From contig OZ023275.1 of NCBI GenBank assembly GCA_964007475.1, forward strand, positions 11,821,829-11,885,828: a DNA stretch of 64,000 nt, in the 5' to 3' direction. The notes below the pieces were generated by a model, which searched no databases, was not told where the DNA came from, and saw only the letters and a list, made by a program, of their open reading frames with translations. Positions 1 to 9,994 of the stretch are shown one piece after another. The position numbers and the translations under genes were made by a program. The DNA is from Hybos culiciformis (taxonomy: Eukaryota; Arthropoda; Insecta; Diptera; Hybotidae). Within the stretch, counting starts at the first letter, position 1. Each line of letters begins with the position of its first letter.

Positions 1-168
1 TAAAAAAAAAATTTTTAATTTTTTTGTGTTAAATTTTTTTGTTGTTTTTTTTTTTTTTTTGAGTATTACAAAAAAAGAAAGGATACAATTTTTTATGTTC
101 CATGTAATAGTAAAAAAAAATTATTTGTCTTCAACTATCTTCTCAAAATTTCACCAATACTTTGAACG

Positions 169-416
169 GGGGTTGGACATTTGTCCGCGGGACATTTGTC
201 CGCGATTTGTTTTTGTATCGCGGACATAAAAATGACATTTGTCCGCGATTCGAAATGTCTTTTGTCCGCCGCGGACAAATGTCATTTTGCAAAATGTCAT
301 TTGTCCGCGGTGGACAAATGTCATTTTACAATCGCGGACAAATGACATTTTGTAAAATGACATTTGTCCGCGAAGTTTTCCATACAAATTTCATCGCGGA
401 CAAATGTCACGGCGCC
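169..416. mobile_element. Foldback MITE with 10-bp target duplication
   Basis: A 248-bp element is flanked by a perfect direct repeat ACTTTGAACG at 159-168 and 417-426. Its ends are inverted repeats: both read inward through GACATTTGTCCGCG after a divergent GG-rich tip. The interior is almost entirely made of the same word and its complement, repeated about ten times in both orientations, so it can fold into several nested hairpins. It has no coding capacity; open frames across it are a by-product of the repeats. A 9-11 bp target duplication with internally repetitive inverted ends is typical of Mutator-like elements, so I infer a non-autonomous MULE, but the superfamily is uncertain. Confidence 0.75.
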
Positions 417-426
417 ACTTTGAACG

Positions 427-1483
427 ACTGTCTCAAGATAGTAAAAATATCCTGTCTAACTTGGGGGTAAAATGATGAAACTAAAATATTTTTGTTTCGA
501 CTCCTTTCTATTCTCAGTTTTATAAAACTACGCCCTACACAAAAATGGGGCCCACTGTAATATTAATATTTACCAAAAGTAAACTCACATTTACCGGAAT
601 TCGTACATTTACCGTAACATAATATATAAACATAATAATAATAAAATGATTTTATTAGTTTTTATTTCTCAGTTTTATTAAAAAAGTAATTTTATTCTAT
701 AATTTTCAAAAAAAATAATTTAAAATAATTAAAATTTATATAAAACTTTAAATAATTAAAATATATAAATGCAAAAGTTTTGTTTATAGTTTCAATTTAG
801 AAATATTTCTTTTATGCACATTTTCATTACAATTCATTTCCAGTATTAATTTAGAAATATTTCTTTTGTGATTATTTTGATTGCAATTCAGTTCCAGTAA
901 TAAAATATAATTTTTTTTGTTGTAATCTATTTTGAGCTGGAAGAAACGGTTATTGTGCACACAAGGTAAATAACCAGATCATTCATTGGATGATACACGA
1001 TATATGTATTTTATACCACATTAATTGTGTTTCATATTTTTTGATTTCCATTTATTTTACTGATTTTTTATTGATTTTTTTTATGAGCCATTTGAACACA
1101 TAGTTTTTTGTTTAATCATAGTCCCATGTGCAAACACAAAATCAACGTTATTATGCTAATGCCTCGATCATAGCTAATACCGCAAAGCAATTAAGAGCTA
1201 CCGTAAAAACCGGTTTTCTGCGTTATTTTTTAATTAATTTAAATAAAAAACGCAAGATATTAATTTTATTGATTTTTTGTAAAAAGACTTTCTTAAAATT
1301 ATTTCATAATTAATTAGAAAACTGAATTTATTTATTTTTTTGCTCCTGAAAGAATTGACTTTTTCACTGCGTTTCTTTTGCGTCGAAATTTGGTTTTGCG
1401 GCATTTTTCTGTCACAATCATATTATAGAAAAAACAAAAGCAATTGCTTGCAGTTGATTTTTTTTGCTTTCAGGTAAAATTAG
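427..1483. other. Non-coding AT-rich stretch with one dispersed repeat
   Basis: Apart from the dispersed repeat copy at about 528-626 I see no gene, RNA or transposon here. A 61-codon open frame near 1128-1313 has no recognisable motif and ordinary AT-rich composition, and I do not call it a gene. Confidence 0.5.
528..626 (+). repeat. Dispersed repeat, copy 1 (inverted partner near 25.6 kb)
   Basis: The segment starting CTACGCCCTACACAAAAATG and continuing through TTTACCAAAAGTAAA and ACCGGAATTCG is found again, reverse-complemented, at about 25591-25701. The two copies share several blocks of 15-20 bases, with a short indel near the centre. The family is not recognised. It contains repeated CATTTACCG words and no open frame. 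Confidence 0.7.
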
Positions 1484-1680
1484 CCCTCTCTTCCGCCCTC
1501 ACTTCCGTCCTCATTTCCGCCCTCACTTTCGCCCTCACTTCCGCCCTCACTTCCGCCCTCACTTCCGCCCTCACTTCCGCCTTCACTTCCGCCTTCACTT
1601 CCGCCCTCACTTCCGCCCACACTTCCGCCCTCACTTCCGCCCTCATTTCCGCCCGCACTTCATCCCTCACTTCCGCTCTC
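1484..1680. repeat. 12-bp GC-rich minisatellite
   Basis: About 16 tandem copies of the 12-mer ACTTCCGCCCTC, with scattered single-base changes, form a strikingly C-rich island in an otherwise AT-rich region. Because the period is a multiple of three, three frames stay open: repeats of Ala-Leu-Thr-Ser and Arg-Pro-His-Phe on the plus strand and Glu-Val-Arg-Ala on the minus strand. None has a plausible gene context, so I treat these as repeat artefacts. Confidence 0.9.
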
Positions 1681-3034
1681 AAGGAACAACAGGTGAAATT
1701 AAAAAAAAATTAAAATACAATATATTTTTTTTGATTATGAATCACACATACACAATTTCTATTATTTTCTATTAATTCGCACCTCTGTTTTCGTTAGTCA
1801 TAAGCGGCGTTAAGGAACTACTTTCCAAAAACATTTGAAGAATTTTTAAGGACAAGAGTAAAATTTTATTGATTATTTTAAATGTTTAAACGTGGTTTAA
1901 ACTAAGAATTTTATATTATGCTGTACACGTTTCAATATTTTATTGCTTTCTAATAAAAAAAAGAGGTACCTTATGAAAATTTTTTTTTTTTTTTATCAGT
2001 GAGCATAAAGTTTACTATGCATGAAATACGATTCTTAAAATAATATTACTTCATTATTATATAAAAAGAAGATAAGAAATAATTTTTGTTTTTGTTATAT
2101 TTAAATAAGTATTTACTAGCCATATTTTACGCACATTTTTATTTTTTCCTTACTCGAAACAATTCAATAATATTCTCAAAAATATCAGAGGTTTAAAATT
2201 TTTTTTAATGGAAATAACGTGCGGGTTACAAAATGTTAAGACCGAAATTAAAGTGAATATAATATAAGACACATGATTGCAACTTATGTATGCTGTACCA
2301 ATAAGATATTTATTATCGAAAAAGATTGCTATAAGGTTTAAAAAAAAGGTTAAATCAATGTCTGTTTATATCAGCGATTTCCAAACAATAGTGGTTCTTG
2401 ACATTTCAAAATTGAGTCGTGAAAATTTTTCAAATTATTGAATTATTACCTAAAATGTTTCGTAACATTAAATAATTGAATGTTAAATTACATTGCCAGA
2501 TTTAATTATTCTATTCAATTATAATTTAAAATTTTCAAACTATATAGTTAAAATTTTATTTCATATGAGCAGTTTATTTATTTATTTATTCAATCTATCA
2601 GTCATATACTTTACAGATTTTTCCTTAAAACTAATGTATAAAATTCATTAAATAAAAATGAAATAACAATATAGGATAATTTCAATTAAAAAATATAAAC
2701 AAAATTTATAACTAAAAATAATCAATACATAATTAAAAATTACAAGTTAGAAGCATAATTCAAAAAGTACTTAACTAAATAAAATCACAAACATTAATTA
2801 CTAGATCTTAAAAAACTTATAGCTCTTTCCTAATTTCTTTTATTTTTGGTTTACTTTTCTTAACAAAAAGTTTTAATTTATTATTTTTAAAATATTATGT
2901 GTTATTTCTTAATTGACATTAGATTACAATTACAATAAAATTTTCAAAACTAAAAATTATTTTTCTAAAGGTTATGTAGTTTTTAAGTATTTTTTAGTGC
3001 CTACATTAAAAAAAACCGTTTAACTTAACTTGTG
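1681..3034. other. Non-coding AT-rich stretch
   Basis: No gene is visible. A run of TTTA units at 2573-2590 resembles the tails of the minus-strand retrotransposon copies at 4392 and 8347, so the sequence just to its right could be the 3' end of a very short retrotransposon copy. No coding remnant was found to confirm it. Confidence 0.4.
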
Positions 3035-3427
3035 GGTTAGACTGGATTTTTTTACTATCTTCACTTCAATGGATTGAAGAAATTTTATTATTTTATTCAG
3101 TGTGAATTTACTATCTTCTCTACTGCCAGGATTTGAATCAAGACAGTTAAGAAGATAGTTGACTGGATAGTCACAGTCAGAAAAAAAGAACAAATACTTT
3201 TTTTTTTAACTTTTACATGCAAAATAAAAAATTGTGTGCCTTGTTTATTTTTTATAACTATGTATACTAAAAAAAAATAAAAAATAAAAAAATTTAATAC
3301 AAAAAAATGAAAACATGATAAAAAACTTGATAGAAATCAGGATAGTAAAAAGACACTCAATCAACTTATCTTCTTACAAACACATAGAATGATCTACTAT
3401 CCGGACAGTTTACTATCCAATCTAATC
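3035..3427. mobile_element. MITE-like inverted-repeat element
   Basis: The left end reads GGTTAGACTGGAT and the right end, in reverse complement, GATTAGATTGGAT, giving imperfect terminal inverted repeats about 390 bp apart. The word GGATAGT or its complement ACTATC recurs several times inside both ends, as subterminal repeats of MITEs do. No coding sequence is present. I could not see a convincing target duplication, so the exact ends and the superfamily remain open. Confidence 0.5.
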
Positions 3428-4390
3428 TCTGCGTAGGAATTTATTTTTAAATCATTTTATATTTATTCACTCAAGCTTGTTTTCAATATGGTTTTTTAAA
3501 TCTATACAGTACCTATGTACGTTGTAATTGAAAACTAATTTAATGGCTTTTCCTTTAAATTTTCGAATAATTTTTTTTGCAAATGCAACATAATATTCTA
3601 TATATTGAATATAAATAAAGTGTTAATATGTATATTGTATGTATTTTATAAATACATAATATGAATGCAATAATAATATATTTTTCTTAGAATTAGGGAT
3701 AATAATAATAATATTTATGTTTTTAGTTTGTTTGTAGTCAGTCGTCATGTTATACAAAATTTTTATATTTTTCTGATTTTTCTAAATTAGTTTTCATTGA
3801 AGGATCATTTGGTACAGTACGTACAAGTGCTGATAAATTTGATTAAAAATAATAAAAAAGTAAAATAAAAATTAATTAACATTTGTTAGAAATAATTTAT
3901 TAGATTAATGATAAAAAAAAAATTTTATCGTGCAAAGTTTTTAATGTTAGTTTTTTATTCTAGGAATGGGTTTTATCTAAATTAAAAAAATTATTCATAT
4001 TTTTAATGAATTACTGGGAATGTTTGTTTTTTTTTTTTTTTTTTCTTTTCTTTCTTTCTGGTGAATTAGGTAGGTTCCATATTTTTTTTGTCTATTTTTA
4101 AAACCTTAGCCTTTATCAGAAAAAGACTAAAACAATTTTGATTTTTTCATATTTAACTATTTAAGATAATAAAGTATTGTATGATATGTCAAATTGTATA
4201 TTTATAATATAATACAATATATTTTCCTTCACATTAAAAGTAGTTTCAAAATTTTGAATAGAGAAAGTGGAACTATGTAGTATGCCCAGCAAATGTTGGA
4301 TACAATTTTTGGATTTTAATAATTTGTAACTTTTTTATTGCAAAAACGTAAATTTCATTTTTTGAGACCAGCAAATTTACATACGAAAGT
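3428..4390. other. Non-coding AT-rich stretch
   Basis: I see homopolymer tracts, including a long T run at 4028-4044, and no gene or repeat with clear ends. Confidence 0.45.
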
Positions 4391-5187
4391 ATTATTTATT
4401 TATTTACAAGCTTAATACAATTAGTAATATATATAGAAAAACAATAATGCAATTATATTACAAAGAAATGAATTATCGAATTATTAAACTAATAGACTAT
4501 TATGTAAATATAATCGAAAAATACTAAAGCGACTAAATAACTGAAATCGATAATATACATAAAGAAAGTATATGTATTTAAATAACAATGAACTCGTCAA
4601 ACGTGCAAAAAATTTAGTTTTTGGAGGAGGATTTTCGAAACTGTGTGACTCGAGGAAATAGTTAAAATTGAAAATCTTATTTTTACGGTATCAGAATGTC
4701 TAAGATTCCTCGTTGAAACATTAAATTGTAGATAGGACATTAAGCAGTCACTTGCCATTCTATCTAAAATAACCTTGTGAACAAAACAAAACGACAAATA
4801 ATATTTTCTATGTTCAAGACTTGGTAAATTGAGGAGCCGAAGTCTTTCAGAATAAGGGGGACGATTGTAGTTATTTTGCCAGTTAAGATTTTTTTCTGAA
4901 CGGACTCAATTCTGGAAGAATGAACATTATCAAACGGATTCCAAAATTGAAATGTATATTCGAGGGTCGGACGTACGAAGGAGGTGTATACAATTTTTAA
5001 TGCATAGGTGTCATTCAAATCTCGAGACTGCCTTTTAACAAAGTCAAGAATACGAAAAGACTTGCTTGAAACATAATTTACATGTTTTATGAAATTTAAT
5101 TTTCTGTCAAATAAAACACCAAGGTCGTTGACTTCATCTTCATCTACTTTTGACAAAGCGGAGGAGCCTAAACGATATTGAAAACCA

Positions 5188-6424
5188 CACTGAAAAACTT
5201 AATAGCTCCCAAAAGCTATTTTTTTTAAACAACTGATGATTTTTAAACAGCTAAAAACGGAAAAGTGTACTTTTATAGCTTGGATTGTTATTTGAAATAA
5301 CAAGAGCGAATAACAGCGAATGTTATTTATTCTGTATTTTTCCCCAATTGAAACTATCAAATTTGCTATTTTATTTTTTAATTAGCTGAACAAATAGTTT
5401 CGTTTGCTATAAAATTTACTAATTTATAGCAAACATTGATAACAAAATAGCTGCTTAGATTAAAAAAAATTTTAGAATATGTAAAAATTTATTACACCAA
5501 TAGTACATTTAGCTATTTGGAATAAACAATTAAGCTAAAAATAATATAGCAAATTGTGCAATTTTGCTAAGCGTATAGAAATAAAATGAATTGCAAATTT
5601 AGCTATATAAAATGCAATTTTTGTTTTTTTAAATGAATTACATTTTTCTTTTCAGGAACCAGCAAAACTAAGTATTTTTCGTCAATACCAATAATGTAAT
5701 AATTATTAGAAAAATTTGCCATAAATTTAATCAAATGAAGTAACAATTGTAGTACGTTTTACACTCACATAATATTAATTATCACTTCATCTGATTAAAT
5801 TTGCAAACAATTTTTTTTAATAATTATTGGGTATTGATGAAAACTACTTAGTTTTGCTGATTCCTGAAAATAAAAATGAAATTCATTTAATAAAATGTCT
5901 ATAAAAAATTTTCCTGATTAAAAGTAAACAACATACGCAGTTAATTTAAAGAAAAAAAAATATATATTTTTTTTTAAATTTGATTTATTCAATATTTATA
6001 TTTTTACAATTTTGTCTTACATTTATAGGGATTAGGATTATTTATTTTTTATTAAATTTTTTATTATTCAAATAGTTTCTTTTGTTTTTTGAATAGCAAT
6101 TTCAACATAGTAATTACTGCTACTCTAAACGTTTATAGTAATTAATAAAATTACAAATTTTAATTCAAATAAATAGTTATTATTTAGATTAATATTAATA
6201 TATTCAAATAATTAAAAATTTTATTTTTAATTAATTGCAGATGCATTTTCAGATAGCAAAATTAGCTATTTTTGTTCCAGCTATATTAACTTGCATTTTA
6301 TGGTTAATTTAATAGCAAATTTTTAGATTAAAGTAGTTTTTATTGCTATAATTTATGGTACGAGCAGCTTTTTAAAGCTTGCTATTCTGAATAGCAGAAA
6401 TTGAAACTGAAAAGTTTTTCAGTG
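5188..6424. mobile_element. CACTG-ended non-autonomous DNA transposon
   Basis: The ends are exact inverted repeats CACTGAAAAACTT (5188-5200) and AAGTTTTTCAGTG (6412-6424). The element interrupts a retrotransposon ORF; removing it together with one copy of a flanking CA dinucleotide restores the reverse-transcriptase frame, so the target duplication is 2 bp. CACTG termini with a 2-bp duplication point to the CMC (CACTA/EnSpm-Chapaev) superfamily by established convention. The interior has no transposase but carries many GCTATT/AATAGC words concentrated towards the ends, as subterminal repeats do, and a long foldback repeat in the middle (5631-5890). Confidence 0.75.
5631..5890. repeat. Foldback inverted repeat inside the CACTG element
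   Basis: Two arms of about 110 bp (5631-5741 and 5783-5890) are reverse complements of each other with scattered mismatches, separated by a loop of about 40 bp. The arms include CAGGAACCAGCAAAACTAAG on the left and its near-perfect complement on the right. This could be a separate MITE nested in the transposon or an internal duplication. Any transcript would form a long hairpin. Confidence 0.75.
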
Positions 6425-6535
6425 CATGAATATTTGTTTTTCTAGACAGAGACATAAAGTTACACTTAACGACATTCAACTCAAGATTATTTGAAGTACA
6501 CCAATTATAAAAAATGTTAAACAAAAAATATTAAT

Positions 6536-8346
6536 AATCGAAAAATATTTCAATTTTATCAAAACTTTTGTTCCAAGAATATTTGTTTTTTTTTTTTTTA
6601 TTAAACTAAATTAAAAAAATACATTTTCTCCATTTTTATTTCTTTTTTCAATATTCATATAAATATAACGCTTGTTGTATGTCATAAAATCTACCCAAAA
6701 ATGAATTAGCTTTAAAAAAAAAAAAAGATTGAATGATATTGCTAAAACGTTTTTATTATACTTTAATGCATGATGTTATGGTTCATATTATTTCACTGAG
6801 CGTTGCAATCTATTACTTTCTTCATTGCATTGCATCTATTCGTATTTTTATTCTATTAGTAGTATTTCCCGAATAAAAATTTAATATTGGCATAAACCTT
6901 TTTTTTTTTATTAGCCCAAATAATCGACAATTTTGACAGGTTCGTTGTTTCGACCTCGGTAACAATATTCAGTTCTTTATTATAATTAATAAAATTATAT
7001 AAATTAAATTCCAGGCAATCAATAAATAGAATAATAAAAATAAATGTTTATGTACTAAAATACATTATTTTTTTTTTTTATGTAAAGTAAATTAAAACAT
7101 TTTTTACAAAACTAATGTTCAAGTGCTACAAATTTATAATATGTTTGCGTTCATATTTTTCGTACAAATTATTTTATATTATAGAAAAGTTATTAGGGTA
7201 CCGAAAGCTGACAATAGGCATTTTTGAATCTTGAACCTTTTTTAAATATATTAATTATAAATTAAAATTTGATTTCATTGTTTTATGTGCAAGCATAGCG
7301 TAAATAACATACTTGAAAATAAATAATAAAATTTAAGCTATAAAATTGAAGTAAATTATATTAGAAAATTTTTGCTTCGAATATAATGGAATTTTCACGC
7401 TTAAATGCATGCAAGATTACTTATGTGTATTTTTTATTTTAATGTTTTTGGTAGTAAAAAAAAGTTAATTTTAATTTTTTGATTCAACTACGACAATCAT
7501 CAATAATTTTTTATTGATAAAATTATTTTCTTTATTTTAGTTAGTTTTTATTGCGAAAGATTTTTTCACGGTTTGTACGGTTTTATAATCGATTAAAAAA
7601 ATTTTAAAATAAAGTTTCTCGGCACTTTTGTACACACAAACAATGTTGATGAATATTATTTTGTGTCGTCTCATAAAACATTAGGCATATCTTTCTTTAT
7701 GAAAAAAAAATGTAATGGAGGGTTCAAGTTACTTAATTAATACTCCTAATACTGATACTTCTCAGGCTAGGGTTTAAAAATAAATACCTTTTTAACCTTA
7801 TTTGTTTGCATTCAGTCATATTTCTACTGAGAGACAAAGATTGCATATTGCATTATCAAATAAAAGGAAATTTTTAAACAAGTTTATTAGTGGTTTGGGT
7901 TATTAATTACGATTCGATCATAAATATTTCTAAGGTATTCATTCAATAAATATGCAATAATTATTTTTTCACTGAACGAATGGAATGATTTTCGTTGATT
8001 TTTAATTCAATTGATAAAATAAAATATTCTTGTGATATTCTATCCTCCTGTCAATCCTGTCAATACAATAGAGTATGATTCAAATCATTTGAGCAATTTA
8101 TTATGTAAAATTTTTCCTTTCCCTTTAAAAAAAAGTTACAGTTTTTCGTTTTTCTCCTATAAGCTTATAATATTTTAGTTTCTAATGTTTACAAAAGAGC
8201 TTTTCTTTTCGCATAATAATTATTTTAATTAACAACTATGTTAAAATATTATCAATATTTTTCAATTATGTTATTAACTTAATTTGTAGCTATTATTTTT
8301 TATAGTTTCATTCTTTAGGAGCTGGTCTTGGCTCATTATCTGAACT
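6536..8346. other. Non-coding AT-rich stretch
   Basis: I find no coding sequence, no inverted repeat with matching flanks and no RNA gene in this stretch, only homopolymer runs. Confidence 0.45.
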
Positions 8347-8460
8347 ATTTATTTATTTATTTATTTTATTCAATTCACCAGGTTTAATCCTTCACGGATC
8401 CTGAATATTATATACAAACTCTTATTAAAACTAAATATATACATAATAATTAATAATAAC

Positions 8461-9306
8461 TAGGCTTGTGAATTTTAGTTCCTTAAAAACCTTGTTTAGA
8501 CACCTAAAAAGTTCCTAAAAAAACAAAAAAAAATCGCTAAAAAAGACACTAAAAAAGTCGCTAAAAAAATAGTTAAAAAAAATAGTTAAAAAAAATTTCC
8601 GAAAAATTTACAGAAATTTAGATTTTGATACAAAAATTTCAAATCTACGAATGATAAAAAAGATAATAATTTTGAATTTTCATATTATTTATTGTGCGAA
8701 TATATTAATATAGCAATTTCATTTAAAAGTTAAAAAAAAAATATAAATTTCATTGCAAAAAAAACTTAAAAAATGAACATGGATTTTGAAATAAAAATGT
8801 AAAAACGAGTTTATTAATTATTGATTGATTTATTGCAATAAATTACAAAATGCTTTCGTAAATTTTCGAATTCAAATTTTTGTCGGTTAGATCTGAAAAG
8901 ATTTTTATGTATAGAAAATGATCTTTCAACTTCTGTCGAAGTAATAGGGCCATACTTAAAGGGAATTATTTCCTGAACGTTATATTGCTCGCAAATATCA
9001 TTCTTCTGCCAGATATTATGTTTGAAATTTTTTTCAAAATTGAAAAATCCATGTTTTTCATTATGACGGCCTTTAATGTAAGAACAAAATTGGTAAAATA
9101 GTTCCTAAAAAAGTCAAAAATGTTTAAAAAAGTCAGTAAAAGTCAAAAAAGTCGAAATAGTCGCTAAAACATGAAATAGGTAGAAAAAGTCGCTAACATA
9201 TTGGGCTCAAATTACAGCAAATTTTTCGAAACGTGGAGATATTTTAATAAAAATCTGTTATTACGCACGACTGAAAAAAGGTAATTACCTAAAAATCACA
9301 ACCCTA
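8461..9306 (-). mobile_element. hAT transposon remnant with 8-bp target duplication
   Basis: The 846-bp element is flanked by a perfect 8-bp direct repeat ATAATAAC (8453-8460 and 9307-9314). The ends are inverted: the left reads TAGGCTTGTGAATTTTAG and the right, complemented, TAGGGTTGTGATTTTTAG. An 8-bp duplication with such ends is the hAT signature. The interior carries the last part of a transposase on the minus strand (8814-9104), so this is an internally deleted copy of an autonomous element. Runs of short words such as AAAAAGTCGCTAAAA occur near both ends. Confidence 0.88.
8814..9104 (-). pseudogene. hAT transposase C-terminal (hATC dimerisation) fragment
   Basis: An open frame of 96 codons begins just after a stop at about 9105 and ends with TAA at 8814-8816. 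It contains KYGPITSTEVERSFSIHKNL followed by FRSNRQKFEFENLRKHF. The pattern, small polar residues then VERSFS, a K and an R-rich stretch, then a helix, is the C-terminal hAT dimerisation region seen in many insect hAT transposases. The DDE catalytic core is absent, so the fragment cannot act as a transposase. Confidence 0.82.
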
Positions 9307-9394
9307 ATAATAACTAATAAATTCCAACTTATATAATTTTTCAAATTCACATAGTATAGTTCTATTATTTTATCAAATACATAAATTCATAAAT

Positions 9395-9915
9395 TCAACA
9401 ATTTTCAATCATATATATTTTTAATTTATTTTTAAAAGCAATTCTGGAATAATTATAATCCTTGACATCAAGACACAAATTTAAGTTTCTGAGACAATTT
9501 GAAATAGGCTCATAAAAACCATAATTTGTTCTATGAAATGTAATATAAAATGAAGGAAAAGTTCTTAAACCAGATTTTGGAATAACAAATGAGTACTTAC
9601 TCAATAAATGTGGGCTGTCAATATTTCCTGCAACAATGTCAAAAGCAAACATTGTGCTCATAAATTTCTTCTAAACAATAGTGGTTCAATATCAATTAAT
9701 TTACATTTATCATTATATGAGGATACATTTGGTCAAAATTTAGAAATCTTAGAGCAAACTTTAAAAATCTTCTTTGCACAGTTTCAATTCTCTTTATATG
9801 ACATTCATAATATGGCATTTATACTGTAATATATTTCCAAATCTTGAATCCCTAGCTCAATTAAAATGATACCTAATTAATTTCTCGGTCCCCACTTTAA
9901 CATGCTCGCATTATT
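9395..9915 (-). pseudogene. Second reverse transcriptase C-terminal fragment
   Basis: Reading leftward from about 9850, one frame gives PYYECHIKRIETVQRRFLKF followed by ALRFLNFDQMY. After two single-base frameshifts (near 9710 and 9665) the frame ending at 9395 gives a block with FAFDIVAGNIDSPHLL and FHRTNYGFYEPISNCLRN. This is the usual ending of Jockey/CR1-type ORF2 proteins (the FHRTNYG block). Stop codons lie further upstream (9850-9915). The copy is inactive. Confidence 0.78.
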
Positions 9916-9994
9916 CTTGTCCGCTTATTACCACATTTATTTTGTTACTTTTCATTGAAAAATAATTAAGATAAAAATAGTTTTAAACATATAA

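Larger units (their letters stand above)
4597..6530 (-). pseudogene. Reverse transcriptase C-terminal fragment of a non-LTR retrotransposon
   Basis: Reading leftward, 6530-6425 encodes a piece containing FYNWCTSNNLELNVVKC. After skipping the DNA transposon, 5187-4764 continues in the same frame with QYRLGSSALSKVDEDEVNDL, then GVLFDRKLNF and RPTLEYTFQFWNP. A one-base frameshift near 4880 moves the reading into the frame that runs to a stop at 4597 and includes FNVSTRNLRHSDTVKIRF. These blocks match the end of the reverse-transcriptase ORF in insect Jockey/CR1-like elements. The catalytic core lies upstream of the truncation and is missing, so the copy is dead. Confidence 0.8.
4391..6535 (-). 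mobile_element. 5'-truncated non-LTR retrotransposon, split by a DNA transposon
   Basis: This minus-strand copy ends in a simple AATAAATAAATAA tail (4392-4405) and carries the C-terminal part of a reverse-transcriptase ORF. It is 5'-truncated at about 6535, as is usual for failed LINE insertions. A CACTG-ended DNA transposon (5188-6424) sits inside it. The coding style (motifs DLGV, FD, the LEY-F-W-P block and a C-terminal leucine/arginine-rich region) fits the Jockey/CR1 group in the broad sense; I do not assign a clade. Confidence 0.8.
8347..9915 (-). mobile_element. 5'-truncated non-LTR retrotransposon, split by a hAT element
   Basis: A second minus-strand LINE end. Its tail is the TTTA run starting at 8347, its 3' UTR is cut by a hAT transposon at 8461-9306, and its coding remnant lies at about 9395-9915. 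The protein blocks resemble those of the copy at 4.4-6.5 kb but are clearly diverged, so the two belong to related, different families. The 5' truncation point is set only approximately by where resemblance fades. Confidence 0.75.

Noticed and set aside
151..470. Open frames across the first 500 bases
   Set aside because: They are translations of the foldback MITE's repeated word and its flanks.
1444..1775. Open frames of 70-103 codons over the 12-bp minisatellite
   Set aside because: They arise from a period divisible by three, overlap each other on both strands and have no gene context.
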